Shown here one piece after another: positions 1 to 7,137 of a stretch of DNA of 64,000 nucleotides. A program made the translations under genes and the position numbers. The stretch comes from Fibrobacter sp. (GTDB lineage Bacteria > Fibrobacterota > Fibrobacteria > Fibrobacterales > Fibrobacteraceae), in assembly GCA_024399035.1 (NCBI GenBank), contig JAKSID010000003.1:1-64000 (forward strand). The letters are read 5' to 3'. The notes beneath the pieces were generated by a model. The model was not told the DNA's origin, did not search any database, and was given only the letters and a program-made list of their open reading frames with translations. Positions within the stretch are counted from its first letter, which is position 1, and the number at the start of each line of letters is the position of its first letter.

Positions 1-124
1 CGTTAGGAGGCGGAATGACGACAGAGAACGGTTCGCCCTTACCGCTAGGTGCAAAACTATTTTTGTCAGCCCAGGTCTGGTGCCAGCGGGCTTCAACTTC
101 TGAAGAATTATAACGTGTTTCCAT
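1..124 (-). CDS. valS: Valine--tRNA ligase, N-terminal fragment (cut by window edge)
   Basis: The minus strand from an ATG at 122-124 reads METRYNSSEVEARWHQTWAD and then ends at the window edge with a VIPPPN motif. That run is typical of the start of class Ia valyl-tRNA synthetases, just before the HIGH-type ATP-binding site. Only about 41 codons are present, so the rest of the enzyme lies to the left of the window. A purine-rich stretch (GGAAGTAAG) just upstream can serve as ribosome binding site. Valyl-tRNA synthetase charges tRNA-Val in the cytoplasm. The identification rests on the N-terminal signature alone. Confidence 0.8.
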   Translation of the reverse strand, partial: METRYNSSEVEARWHQTWADKNSFAPSGKGEPFSVVIPPPN

Positions 125-209
125 AGTATCTTACTTCCACAAATAATTTCTTAATGTGGGCAAATTTAGAAAAAAGGTTCAACCCTTCGTTGTTCAGACG
201 ATTAAAAAT

Positions 210-590
210 CTACCAGAACAGGTTGTCGATGGATGTTCCTAACGCATCGGCAAGCTTCTTTGCCATCTTCCTGCCAATAGGATCCTTGCCACGCTCCATG
301 GCGGAAACCTGCTGTTTTGAAATTCCTGCGCGATCAGCAAGTTCCTGTTGGGTAAGACCGAAATTTTGACGAAGACTTCGAAGATTTTCCGCAGGTGTCA
401 TTTGCTGGCGAATTTCTTTGAACCAGTCTGATTCTAGAGCGTCCTCTGTTGGATCATCCTCGCGGATTAAAGTTTTTGGATATGCGACTTTAATCATGTC
501 GATAAGCCAGGAGGGAACGCTTTCTCCTTTGATGATGAACTTGACGGCTTCAGTGTTTTGCGTACGGGGCGCTTCCACGGCTACCAACAT
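210..590 (-). CDS. HTH-type antitoxin of TA module 1 (XRE family, HigA-like)
   Basis: 126 residues. The C-terminal half (about 67-125) is an XRE/Cro-type helix-turn-helix: LTQQELADRAGISKQQVSAMERG followed by an ALGTSIDNLF end, the standard layout of HigA-like antitoxins. The first 60 residues probably form the toxin-binding part. The gene lies downstream of, and overlaps by 41 nt, the toxin-like gene ending at 550, so the order is toxin first, as in higBA. Antitoxins of this class bind the toxin and repress their own promoter. The type assignment is confident; the exact subfamily is not. Confidence 0.75.
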   Translation of the reverse strand: MLVAVEAPRTQNTEAVKFIIKGESVPSWLIDMIKVAYPKTLIREDDPTEDALESDWFKEIRQQMTPAENLRSLRQNFGLTQQELADRAGISKQQVSAMERGKDPIGRKMAKKLADALGTSIDNLFW

Positions 591-828
591 ATGTTACCTC
601 CACTTCTATTCCTGCTTGAGTCTCAATCCAACATGCAACCCATCTGAATGATAAGTGACAGTGGTGCGTTTGTGTCCCGGCAAGGATTCCGTAATTACTC
701 CAGTTTTCCAGTACGGGACCTTTGTTTGCTAAATCCTGCAATAACATGGCGAAACGCTTTTGCTCGTGCATCGGCATTGACTTTGCAGATTTTAGGATGG
801 ATTTCTTTGTTATTACTTTCCAAGGCAT
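550..828 (-). CDS. RelE/HigB-like toxin of TA module 1
   Basis: 92 residues, basic at the N-terminus (MPWKVITKKSILKSAKSMP), then a helical stretch (HEQKRFAMLLQDLANKGP) and a beta-rich C-terminus (CHLSFRWVACWIE...VEVTYVGSRGSAPYAKH). This alpha/beta layout fits RelE/HigB cytotoxic translational repressors, and the strongest support is the overlapping HTH antitoxin gene downstream. The start at 828 has a plausible Shine-Dalgarno (AAGG, about 6 nt away). A TTGACA-N17-TACTTT box ends directly at the start codon, so the real promoter or start is uncertain. Toxins of this family cleave mRNA on the ribosome; activity here is inferred. Confidence 0.6.
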   Translation of the reverse strand: MPWKVITKKSILKSAKSMPMHEQKRFAMLLQDLANKGPVLENWSNYGILAGTQTHHCHLSFRWVACWIETQAGIEVEVTYVGSRGSAPYAKH

Positions 829-857
829 AAAGTACCTTATTTCCTTTACCTTGTCAA
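829..857 (-). promoter_or_regulatory. Sigma70-like box upstream of TA module 1
   Basis: On the minus strand TTGACA (852-857) and TACTTT (829-834) are separated by exactly 17 nt. The -10-like hexamer abuts the ATG of the toxin gene, so if used it would start transcription inside the reading frame. An imperfect inverted repeat, TTTAC-N8-GTAAA (845-862), overlaps the -35 box and could bind the antitoxin. The match in spacing to the box of module 2 is the main reason to list it. Confidence 0.35.
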
Positions 858-898
858 GTAAATTTCTTTACTATTTTGTGTATACATCATTCCTCAAT

Positions 899-930
899 CG
901 CTACATGCGTAAAAAGCGACGGTTTTGTGC
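899..930. repeat. 32-nt direct repeat, copy 1 (upstream of TA module 1)
   Basis: These 32 nt are identical to 1690-1721. The copy lies about 70 nt upstream of the module 1 toxin start and between the two TA modules. It contains a short inverted repeat (TCGCT ... AGCGA). On the toxin side the similarity continues imperfectly for about 40 nt, to the TTGACA box. Confidence 0.85.
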
Positions 931-978
931 TTCGGTTTTATTTATCAAAAAATGGTTTAAGTTCGGCGAAACATTTGC

Positions 979-1323
979 CTAAGCTTTGTAAGCGGCTTTC
1001 CTTTCGGCCACGGCAAGTTTGCGGGTGACCTTTCTCTTTGTACGAACTTTAGGAACCGCGATCATTTGAACATTTAGTGCGTTCAATACGCGTAAAATGG
1101 TGTCAAAACGGGGGTGGGCGTCTTCATCCAGCGCCTTGTAAAGACTTTCTCTGCCGAGGCCTGTTGCTTTTGCAATTTGAGCGATGCCGCGAGCTTTGGC
1201 TACGTATCCAATGGTCCTCAACAAAACGGTGCTGTCGTTTGACTGCAATGCGTCGCTGATGACTCCTGCGATAACCTCCTCGTTATCCAAAAGCTCTGAT
1301 AAATCCAGCTTACTTGTTTTCAT
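979..1323 (-). CDS. HTH-type antitoxin of TA module 2 (addiction-module antidote)
   Basis: The start is taken at the ATG at 1323 (MKTSKLDLSELLDNEEVIA), giving 114 residues; the longer frame to 1392 runs deep into the toxin gene. The protein matches the antidote family paired with Gp49-like killer proteins: an N-terminal LDNEEVIAGVISDAL helix, an HTH (about 45-80: GIAQIAKATGLGRESLYKAL), and the typical HPRFDTILRVLNAL segment, then a basic tail rich in Lys and Arg (KVRTKRKVTRK). It overlaps the toxin gene upstream by 14 nt. The expected role is to neutralise that toxin and repress the operon. Confidence 0.8.
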   Translation of the reverse strand: MKTSKLDLSELLDNEEVIAGVISDALQSNDSTVLLRTIGYVAKARGIAQIAKATGLGRESLYKALDEDAHPRFDTILRVLNALNVQMIAVPKVRTKRKVTRKLAVAERKAAYKA

Positions 1324-1615
1324 TTTGAATCGCCCTCCACATTTCCTTTGCCTTTTCAATGTCTCGCCGTTGTGTTGATTTGTCTCCACCACATAGGAGA
1401 ATGATTACAACTTGTCCTCGTATGGCGTAGTAGAGCCTATATCCAGGTCCAACATCAAATCGCATTTCGGATATCCCGTCACCAATGTTTTTGACATCAC
1501 CAAGATTTCCTAGTTCAACTCTCAATAATCGAGAGAATATTCTCTGCTTTGCCTGATTGTCCTTAAGGTTCGCGTACCATTTTGAGAAGGTTTCAGTTTT
1601 CTCTATTGAAAACAT
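1310..1615 (-). CDS. RelE/ParE-superfamily toxin of TA module 2 (addiction-module killer protein)
   Basis: 101 residues with the characteristic layout of the Gp49/HigB-type killer family: an N-terminal TETFSKWYANLKD helix, then ARI-like helix AKQRIFSRLLRVELGNLGDVKNIGDGISEMRFD, the strand GPGYRLYYAIRG and VVIILLCGGDKSTQRRDIEKAKEMW. These proteins usually interfere with translation or mRNA. The start at 1615 follows a strong AGGAGG ribosome binding site. The gene is first in a two-gene operon with the antitoxin at 979-1323, the toxin-first order. Confidence 0.85.
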   Translation of the reverse strand: MFSIEKTETFSKWYANLKDNQAKQRIFSRLLRVELGNLGDVKNIGDGISEMRFDVGPGYRLYYAIRGQVVIILLCGGDKSTQRRDIEKAKEMWRAIQNENK

Positions 1616-1627
1616 CTTAACCTCCTA

Positions 1628-1656
1628 AATGTATCTAATCGGATACAAAATGTCAA
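1628..1656 (-). promoter_or_regulatory. Promoter of TA module 2
   Basis: On the minus strand TTGACA (1651-1656) and TACATT (1628-1633) are separated by 17 nt, close to the sigma70 consensus. The -10 ends only 12 nt before the toxin ATG at 1615, so the leader would be very short. Confidence 0.6.
1630..1647. promoter_or_regulatory. Inverted repeat between -35 and -10 of TA module 2 (candidate operator)
   Basis: A perfect inverted repeat TGTATC-N6-GATACA sits inside the promoter spacer and overlaps the -10 box. This is where an autoregulating HTH antitoxin would be expected to bind. Confidence 0.55.
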
Positions 1657-1689
1657 GTACATTACTTGTGTACTCATCGTTCCTCCTGT

Positions 1690-1721
1690 CGCTACATGCG
1701 TAAAAAGCGACGGTTTTGTGC
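1690..1721. repeat. 32-nt direct repeat, copy 2 (upstream of TA module 2)
   Basis: Identical to 899-930 over 32 nt, and placed about 75 nt upstream of the module 2 toxin start, nearly the same distance as copy 1 from its toxin. The two copies are 791 nt apart and flank module 2. Confidence 0.85.
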
Positions 1722-1871
1722 ACCAGTTTTGCTTAACTAAAAATCAGAAATCGGTTTGAAATCTGCGCGAATTTTGCTGCAATCAAATGTACATACAAAC
1801 TTTTGTCACAAAGTGTCAAAATAGCGCTGAAAACTACAAGTTTGTTCCGAAAATTACCGAAAAAGTTCCAA

Positions 1872-1895
1872 ATTTTTGCCGTTTTCGGCAAAAAT
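1872..1895. terminator. Perfect 10-bp hairpin with A/T-rich arms
   Basis: ATTTTTGCCG - TTTT - CGGCAAAAAT is a perfect 10-bp stem with a 4-nt loop. It resembles a bidirectional terminator, but no gene clearly ends here: the TA operon starts to the left and runs away, and the FISUMP gene starts to the right. It may insulate the FISUMP gene. Confidence 0.4.
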
Positions 1896-1915
1896 ACTTG
1901 ACTTTGTTTTTTTTT

Positions 1916-1937
1916 GTTTACATTTGGTGATGTAAAC
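1916..1937. promoter_or_regulatory. 8-bp inverted repeat upstream of FISUMP lipoprotein (candidate operator)
   Basis: GTTTACAT - N6 - ATGTAAAC is a perfect inverted repeat ending 41 nt before the start at 1979. A TTGACT hexamer about 15 nt to its left could be a -35 box. The placement suits a dimeric regulator, but none is identified. The rest of the 1616-1978 gap holds the TA promoter, repeat copy 2, the hairpin at 1872-1895 and an imperfect inverted repeat at 1801-1821. Confidence 0.4.
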
Positions 1938-1978
1938 AATGATGCCGTGTGGGTGGTTTTTGAACTCAAAGGAATCTT

Positions 1979-4225
1979 ATGAATAAGAAAATAATCACGG
2001 CGCTATCTTTAAGCGCATTTTTGTTCGCTGCATGTGGTAGCGATGATTCCAGTAGCGCAAATGATAATGAAAAGAGCAGTAGTTCCGTTGCAGTAGAAGA
2101 ATGCGACGAAGATGACTGCGATGAAGAACTTGATGAAAAAAGTTCTTCTAGTAAAAAGGGCGGTAGCGAATCCTCCGACTCAAAGGATGAAAAATCCTCT
2201 AGTTCCAGCGCTGAAGGTCCTTCAGTAGTCTCTAAAGGTGAAATCAAGGACTCCCGTGACGGTAAGGTTTACAAGACTGTAAAAATTGGTGCCCAGACCT
2301 GGATGGCAGAAAACTTGGCCTACAAGACCGCCGATAGCAAATGTTCCAGCGACGATTCTGATTGTAAAAATGGTCGTCTCTATCACTGGGCCGATGTCAT
2401 GGATCTAGGGGTTGCCGCAAATACAAGCTCTGCCGCTCTGGTTATCAAGTCCAGGCACCAGGGCATATGCCCCGACGGTTTCCATGTGCCAAACAAGAAA
2501 GATTATGAAAAATTGTTTACCCAGCCTTGGGTAGACAATGTGTTCCGAAACTACTTTATTCGTGAAAACGGCAGGTACGAATACATTGACCATCCGACTG
2601 ATGCGGAAAGTCTCGTATTCGGTAGTGATGAAGAATGCAAGATGATTCTTTCCGCAAATTCATCCTACAAAGAAAGTGACCTTAAGAGCTGCAACTTGTA
2701 CAAGTTCAACGGTTCTTTGCATAAAAACGAAAAAAGCAACGTGGATTATTGGACCGCGTTGGAAAGTGGCGATGACAAGGCCCTTGGTGCAAGTCTGCTT
2801 AATGCAAAGTATGTGTTTGGCGAAAAGGCGTTTAGCAGTAAGTCCGACATGAATTACCTGCGCTGTGTATCTGATGAAGAACTGTGCGGTGGCAAGGAAT
2901 TGCAAGACAATCAATACTGCTATAACGATAAGGTCTATGAAAAGGCAAAACCTAGCGATGGTGTCTGCGATGAATTCGCTGCCGATGATGCCCAGCTTGA
3001 GAATCGCTGCTATGGCCCTAAGGATAGCGAAGGGCTTGTCGCATATAGTCCTGTTAAATTCTTTGAAGATGGGGGTAGATTCTATCCGCTTTGTGGTGGA
3101 GAAAAAATTCCTGATGGCAAATTCTGTGCTGCAAATAAGCTTTATGAAAAGTGTGGTGGGAAAAGATATGATGTTGTATTTGAAACTTGTCTAAATAGTG
3201 AGATTGTTGATGCTTGTGGAGGTTCAGTTCTCTTAGAAACGCAATTCTGCTTTGAAAATAAAGTTTATGAAAAGTGTGGAGGTAAAGATTTTAATCCGGT
3301 AGAAAAAGGTTGCGTAAATGACAATATTATGGAAAAATGTGGAGACTCAGTTCTCCTGGATACACAATTTTGCCATGAAGGCAATATTTATGAAAAATGC
3401 GGTGGTGAAGATTACAATCCGGTAGAAGAGGGTTGTGTTGATAATGTGATAGTCCCTAAATGTGGCGGAAAAACTTATATTCCGAAAGACGGAATCGGAT
3501 GTCAAGATGGCAAAATTGTTGTCATAAAGTATGGAGAACTTGTTGATGATCGAGATGGACAAATTTATAAGACTGTAAAGATTGGTGACCAAAATTGGAT
3601 GGCAGAAAATCTGAACTTTGCAGATTCTTCAATGACTCCTAGCTTGAAGGGCAAGTCTTGGTGCTACGACAATAAGGTGGAAAATTGCGACAAGTATGGT
3701 CGCCTGTACACTTGGAGTGCTTCGATTGACTCCGTTGCGTTGGCAAAAGATGTTGATAATCCTCGGACTTGTGGTTTTGGTGCTGAGTGTGCGTTTCCGA
3801 CGGTTGTACAGGGAATATGTCCTAAAGGATGGCATTTGCCTGATTCGGCAGAATGGCGAACTTTGTTGACTGTAGTTGGCGGCGAGCCAACGGTAGAATA
3901 CGGACATGATACGTGGCACGAGGCTGGAAGAATGTTGAAATCTACTGATGGCTGGCAATATGGTGGTAACGGAACTGGCAAATCTGGCAATGGGTTGGAT
4001 GCCTACGGTTTTTCAGGTCTCCCTGCTGGCTACAGGACCCAAGATGGTGGATTTTTCGAAGTCGGCATTGAAACTCACTTTTGGTCAGCTACGCAGCGGA
4101 TTATAGAAGCCTATCATCAAACTTCTTACGTTGTGCGTTTGTACTCCGTCACGATGGCAGCTGAACTTCTCACTCGCTACATGAATAGGGGATATTCTGT
4201 TCGTTGTCTCCAGGACTCTAACTAA
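1979..4225 (+). CDS. Lipoprotein with two FISUMP domains
   Basis: 748 residues. Residues 1-19 are a lipoprotein signal (AFLFAAC, lipobox Cys19). A Ser/Asp/Glu-rich linker with several SSSS runs follows to about 85. A first FISUMP domain (about 86-298) shows VYKTVKIGAQTWMAENL, GRLYHWA and GICPDGFHVP. A central part (about 298-520) has tandem Cys-rich units (YEKCGG...CV...). A second FISUMP domain (about 521-745) shows IYKTVKIGDQNWMAENL, GICPKGWHLP, GFSGLPAGYR, HFWSAT and the terminal YSVRCL. FISUMP is abundant in Fibrobacter; its molecular role is not established. The protein is expected to be anchored in the cell envelope and exposed to the outside. It has its own upstream region and appears monocistronic. 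Confidence 0.9.
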   Translation: MNKKIITALSLSAFLFAACGSDDSSSANDNEKSSSSVAVEECDEDDCDEELDEKSSSSKKGGSESSDSKDEKSSSSSAEGPSVVSKGEIKDSRDGKVYKTVKIGAQTWMAENLAYKTADSKCSSDDSDCKNGRLYHWADVMDLGVAANTSSAALVIKSRHQGICPDGFHVPNKKDYEKLFTQPWVDNVFRNYFIRENGRYEYIDHPTDAESLVFGSDEECKMILSANSSYKESDLKSCNLYKFNGSLHKNEKSNVDYWTALESGDDKALGASLLNAKYVFGEKAFSSKSDMNYLRCVSDEELCGGKELQDNQYCYNDKVYEKAKPSDGVCDEFAADDAQLENRCYGPKDSEGLVAYSPVKFFEDGGRFYPLCGGEKIPDGKFCAANKLYEKCGGKRYDVVFETCLNSEIVDACGGSVLLETQFCFENKVYEKCGGKDFNPVEKGCVNDNIMEKCGDSVLLDTQFCHEGNIYEKCGGEDYNPVEEGCVDNVIVPKCGGKTYIPKDGIGCQDGKIVVIKYGELVDDRDGQIYKTVKIGDQNWMAENLNFADSSMTPSLKGKSWCYDNKVENCDKYGRLYTWSASIDSVALAKDVDNPRTCGFGAECAFPTVVQGICPKGWHLPDSAEWRTLLTVVGGEPTVEYGHDTWHEAGRMLKSTDGWQYGGNGTGKSGNGLDAYGFSGLPAGYRTQDGGFFEVGIETHFWSATQRIIEAYHQTSYVVRLYSVTMAAELLTRYMNRGYSVRCLQDSN

Positions 4226-4257
4226 AATGGCGTAAGTTGAACCAACGTCGGGGCGGC

Positions 4258-4581
4258 ATGGCTGCCTCGACTACTTTTTTGGATTTTTTATGTATGGTGA
4301 ATGAAGAAAATGATTCTGTTCCTGAAAATAAGGGACTTAAGGTTGTTAGAGAACTGGACTTTAATAAGCAAAAGGACATTCTCAAAAAAATGAGCATAGA
4401 AAATTTTGGTGATGTTCAATCTTTTTTTGAAAAGATTAATCCGGATTACGACAAATTTTTAAAAGAAGAAAAACGATTTCATTTAATTGAAAGAAATATA
4501 AACGAAACGCCGGTTGGTTTAAAACCAATCGGCGTTTTTACGAAGTTTGCAAAACATTTGAATTCGAATTGCTTGTCCTAA
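4258..4581 (+). CDS. Doubtful small ORF downstream of FISUMP gene
   Basis: From an ATG at 4258 (or 4291) this frame encodes about 97-107 residues, rich in Lys, Glu and Phe in the middle (FFEKINPDYDKFLKEEKRFHLIERN). No family is recognised and no signal peptide is seen. A strong terminator-like hairpin (4505-4540) lies inside the last 25 codons, which is unusual for an intact gene, and the frame runs into the convergent gene end at 4578. It could be a decayed gene whose original stop was lost, or chance. The FISUMP gene ends 32 nt upstream. Confidence 0.3.
   Translation: MAASTTFLDFLCMVNEENDSVPENKGLKVVRELDFNKQKDILKKMSIENFGDVQSFFEKINPDYDKFLKEEKRFHLIERNINETPVGLKPIGVFTKFAKHLNSNCLS
4505..4540. terminator. 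Bidirectional terminator between convergent genes
   Basis: A long stem (AAACGCCGGTTGGTT pairing with AACCAATCGGCGTTT, one G-U) followed by T residues on the plus strand. It probably ends the FISUMP transcript and, in reverse, the DUF4832-type gene. Confidence 0.7.
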
Positions 4582-6290
4582 TGCACCACAATCTGCATGG
4601 TTTCTTTCAAGCTTGCGCTGCGGTAATGGACGATGTAATGTCCACGGGGCAGACGGTTTGTGTTGAAGGAGGCTAGGCCGTTTTTCTGAACAAGAACTTT
4701 GCCCTGCATGTCTGTGATGACGATGGCGTGGCCTGCAGTTTGTGCGAAGTTTAAAACACTTCCGTCCTTATGGATTGCCGAAACGTTGCCTGCAATGGTG
4801 ACTCCGCGTTCAATAACTGTGGGGGTGTTGCTGCTGCTTGATTCCGGCTCCGATACACTGCTGGAACTTTCGGCAACATTGCTGCTGGAGGAGGCCACGA
4901 CGGAACTACTTGAATTCTTGATTTCGGAACTGCTGGAGCTTTCGACAGGTGCGCTTGCCTCAAGTTTTGCCTGATAGGGAATGGTCTTGCCTTCCAGCAG
5001 CTTGTCGCTGGTGATGGTGGGTTCCGGATTTTCAGAAGCATCGATGTTCAGACCCTCAATCTTGCAGACGATTTCTTCGCCGGGAATCAAACCCTTCAGA
5101 GATGTTTCGCTGCGCTTGCCTTTGATGGTAACGTAGGCGTTGTGGTACAGCGGGGCGATGCCGATGTTCTTTACTGTTACGGAGGCAGAATTTTCGCTTA
5201 CGGTGTATGCGGTAATTTCGAACTTGTAGCCCGCGAAGGAACTGGCTTCGTAGAGACGTTCCTTGGTGGCGTAGCTCCCGCGGGGAGAATCATTACCGAT
5301 AACGTAAGTCATGTGGTACTTGCTGGCGGCCTGTTCCCAGGTGAATCCATAAAGTCCGTCGGGATTCAAGAATTCCTGCTGGTCCTTTTCAGTGTAGTAG
5401 CTGACTTCGCCGCCACCGGGTGCTGTTTTCCAGCGGTCCAGACCCATGGCCTTCCAGTCTCCTTCGTTGTTGCCGCCGCCTTGAGAAATTTCATGCTTGG
5501 CGTGCATAAAGGAATCGTCAAACAGTCCGAAATTCAAGGCCAGCAAATCGTCCCTTTCTACAACGGGAGAATACTGCTTGTCGGCCGCGTCAATGGAAAC
5601 GCTCCAGGGCGTTTCTGTAAATTGTGCGGCCACGTGCTTCAGGAATTCAGCCTGGTAATCCTTTGTGGCGAAGTTGACGCCAAACTGCTTGGTGGTGCCG
5701 TAGATGTGGTACTCGCCCCAGTGTCCAAAACCCACTTGCACAAACGCGATTCGCGGGTCCTTGTCGTAGGCGGCTGCAAAGTCTGTATAGAACTGCTTGT
5801 AGAACCACATCAGCTCCGTACTGCTCCAGTCGGCGTAAAAAGTGGGGCCGTCGCCACCCGGGTTTTCGCTGAAGGTTTCCTTGTAGCCGTCCATTGCCTT
5901 TATGTATAAGGGAACTGCGGTGGCTCCCTTCACATTCTGGGTGCAGCCTGATGCGTTTCTAATGGTTTCGCTGGGATACTCGATGCGGAATCGCACAATG
6001 GCCTGGTGCCCGCGGCTAGCCACATCGTTCAGCATCTTTTCAAAGGAACTCCAGTCGTAATTCAGCTTGTCGCCTGTTTTTCCTGTGACCACGGCGCAGG
6101 GGAGGCAGTAGGAAAATTCCAGGGAAATCGCCCCCAGGTAATCCTTGCTGCTCTTGGCCTGATCAGGCCAGAACACGATGCCCTTCATTGGCTCCAGTGT
6201 TTCGATTGTCTTGTTCAGCGCAATGCCGCGATCCGCAGCGAAAGAAGATGCCACCAAGGCGGCACTCAAAAGAGAAAGTGTCTTTTTCAT
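4578..6290 (-). CDS. Secreted DUF4832-type protein with C-terminal sorting-like domain
   Basis: 570 residues. A signal peptide (MKKTLSLLSAALVASSFA) is followed by a region of about 410 residues that resembles the DUF4874/DUF4832 pair, a TIM-barrel-like arrangement: GIVFWPDQ, VRFRIEYPS, PRIAFVQVGFGHWGEYH, a late APLYHNAYV beta-sandwich part. A polyserine linker (about 450-490) leads to a 70-residue C-terminus (ITDMQGKVLV...LPRGHYIVHYRS...QIVVH) that looks like a type IX secretion sorting domain. Function is probably surface or extracellular carbohydrate binding or cleavage, but no catalytic assignment can be made. It is monocistronic and has a good promoter at 6328-6356. Confidence 0.75.
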   Translation of the reverse strand: MKKTLSLLSAALVASSFAADRGIALNKTIETLEPMKGIVFWPDQAKSSKDYLGAISLEFSYCLPCAVVTGKTGDKLNYDWSSFEKMLNDVASRGHQAIVRFRIEYPSETIRNASGCTQNVKGATAVPLYIKAMDGYKETFSENPGGDGPTFYADWSSTELMWFYKQFYTDFAAAYDKDPRIAFVQVGFGHWGEYHIYGTTKQFGVNFATKDYQAEFLKHVAAQFTETPWSVSIDAADKQYSPVVERDDLLALNFGLFDDSFMHAKHEISQGGGNNEGDWKAMGLDRWKTAPGGGEVSYYTEKDQQEFLNPDGLYGFTWEQAASKYHMTYVIGNDSPRGSYATKERLYEASSFAGYKFEITAYTVSENSASVTVKNIGIAPLYHNAYVTIKGKRSETSLKGLIPGEEIVCKIEGLNIDASENPEPTITSDKLLEGKTIPYQAKLEASAPVESSSSSEIKNSSSSVVASSSSNVAESSSSVSEPESSSSNTPTVIERGVTIAGNVSAIHKDGSVLNFAQTAGHAIVITDMQGKVLVQKNGLASFNTNRLPRGHYIVHYRSASLKETMQIVVH

Positions 6291-6327
6291 AATCCCATCA
6301 CATCCAAGGCAAAATTGCCTATAACGT

Positions 6328-6356
6328 AATATATCCTATAATAAGGTTCTGGTCAA
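6328..6356 (-). promoter_or_regulatory. Promoter of the DUF4832-type gene
   Basis: On the minus strand TTGACC (6351-6356), a 17-nt spacer and TATATT (6328-6333), about 38 nt upstream of the ATG at 6290. Confidence 0.6.
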
Positions 6357-6430
6357 GTAAACTGTTGAAGACATTTTCTTTTGTCAAAATATTTTAGCCG
6401 AAAAAAGCGAATTTTTCTACATATGGCTGC

Positions 6431-6853
6431 ATGAAAACAATAGAAGTGGTTGCTGGCGTTATTGTTGATGAATGTCCCGATGGTCCAAAGAAGTTCCTGG
6501 CGACCCAACGTGGTTACGGGGAATGGAAGGGTGGCTGGGAATTTCCCGGCGGTAAAACTGAACCTGGCGAAAGCCCGGAACAGGCCTTGGTCCGTGAATT
6601 AAAGGAAGAACTGACTGTAGACGTGGAAGTGGGGGAGTTCATTACCACGGTGGAACACGACTATTCAGAAAGGCATATCATCATGCACTGCTACTATTGC
6701 AAGGTTGTTTCCGGGGAGTTGACCCTGTTGGAACACGAGTCTTCCCGTTGGCTCTATGCCTCGGAACTTCGTTCTGTTGATTGGCTCCCCGCAGATATTG
6801 CGGTCGTGGAATGTATTGAACGAGATGCCGGCTTAATGGCTGCACATCATTAG
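6431..6853 (+). CDS. mutT: Nudix hydrolase, MutT-like (8-oxo-dGTP diphosphatase / CTP pyrophosphohydrolase type)
   Basis: 140 residues, normal for MutT-like proteins. The Nudix box lies at about residues 41-63: G-KTEPG-E-SPEQALV-RE-L-K-EE-L-T-V; the usual Gly of the last part is Thr. GGWEFPGGK before it and the WLPAD near the end are typical of MutT/NudG. The enzyme would hydrolyse oxidised or unusual nucleoside triphosphates to monophosphates in the cytoplasm. Its 3' end overlaps, tail to tail, the 50-residue miniprotein gene by 21 nt. Substrate (8-oxo-dGTP or modified CTP) cannot be settled from sequence. Confidence 0.85.
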   Translation: MKTIEVVAGVIVDECPDGPKKFLATQRGYGEWKGGWEFPGGKTEPGESPEQALVRELKEELTVDVEVGEFITTVEHDYSERHIIMHCYYCKVVSGELTLLEHESSRWLYASELRSVDWLPADIAVVECIERDAGLMAAHH

Positions 6854-6985
6854 CGACAAGATTCCTGCCAGAATCAGCAAAATTGGCAGGATTTTTAGCA
6901 GAATCACAATGAGACAGGCGTCGCCTGCACCGCCAACGCCAAACAATGCCAGAATCCCAAGAACTATAAGAAATGTGGATAACAT
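6833..6985 (-). CDS. Small hydrophobic membrane protein (50 residues)
   Basis: From ATG at 6985 the minus strand encodes MLSTFLIVLGILALFGVGGA and continues with GDACLIVILLKILPILLILAGILSLMMCSH. It is almost entirely hydrophobic, with two potential membrane segments separated by a short GVGGAGDAC turn. The start is preceded by a strong ribosome binding site (AAGGAG, 6 nt from the ATG). This start signal, the uninterrupted hydrophobic pattern and the position in an otherwise empty gap support a real gene. No family is recognised; similar mini-proteins of the YqaE/DUF type exist, but no specific match is claimed. Confidence 0.6.
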   Translation of the reverse strand: MLSTFLIVLGILALFGVGGAGDACLIVILLKILPILLILAGILSLMMCSH

Positions 6986-7137
6986 GGTATTCTCCTTGTC
7001 ATAGCTTAAAAATAGATTTTATTAGTGACAGAATATGACATTTTGAGGGGAGGGTGGTGTTTTTCAACAGAAAAACGCCTGTGTTGAAGTGGAGAAATGT
7101 GTGAATAATATCGGCATTTTCTATATTTAGATTCATA

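Noticed and set aside
899-1721. Integron attC sites around the TA modules
   Set aside because: The repeats lack the GTTRRRY-type core sites and large imperfect palindromes of attC, and no integrase is in the window.
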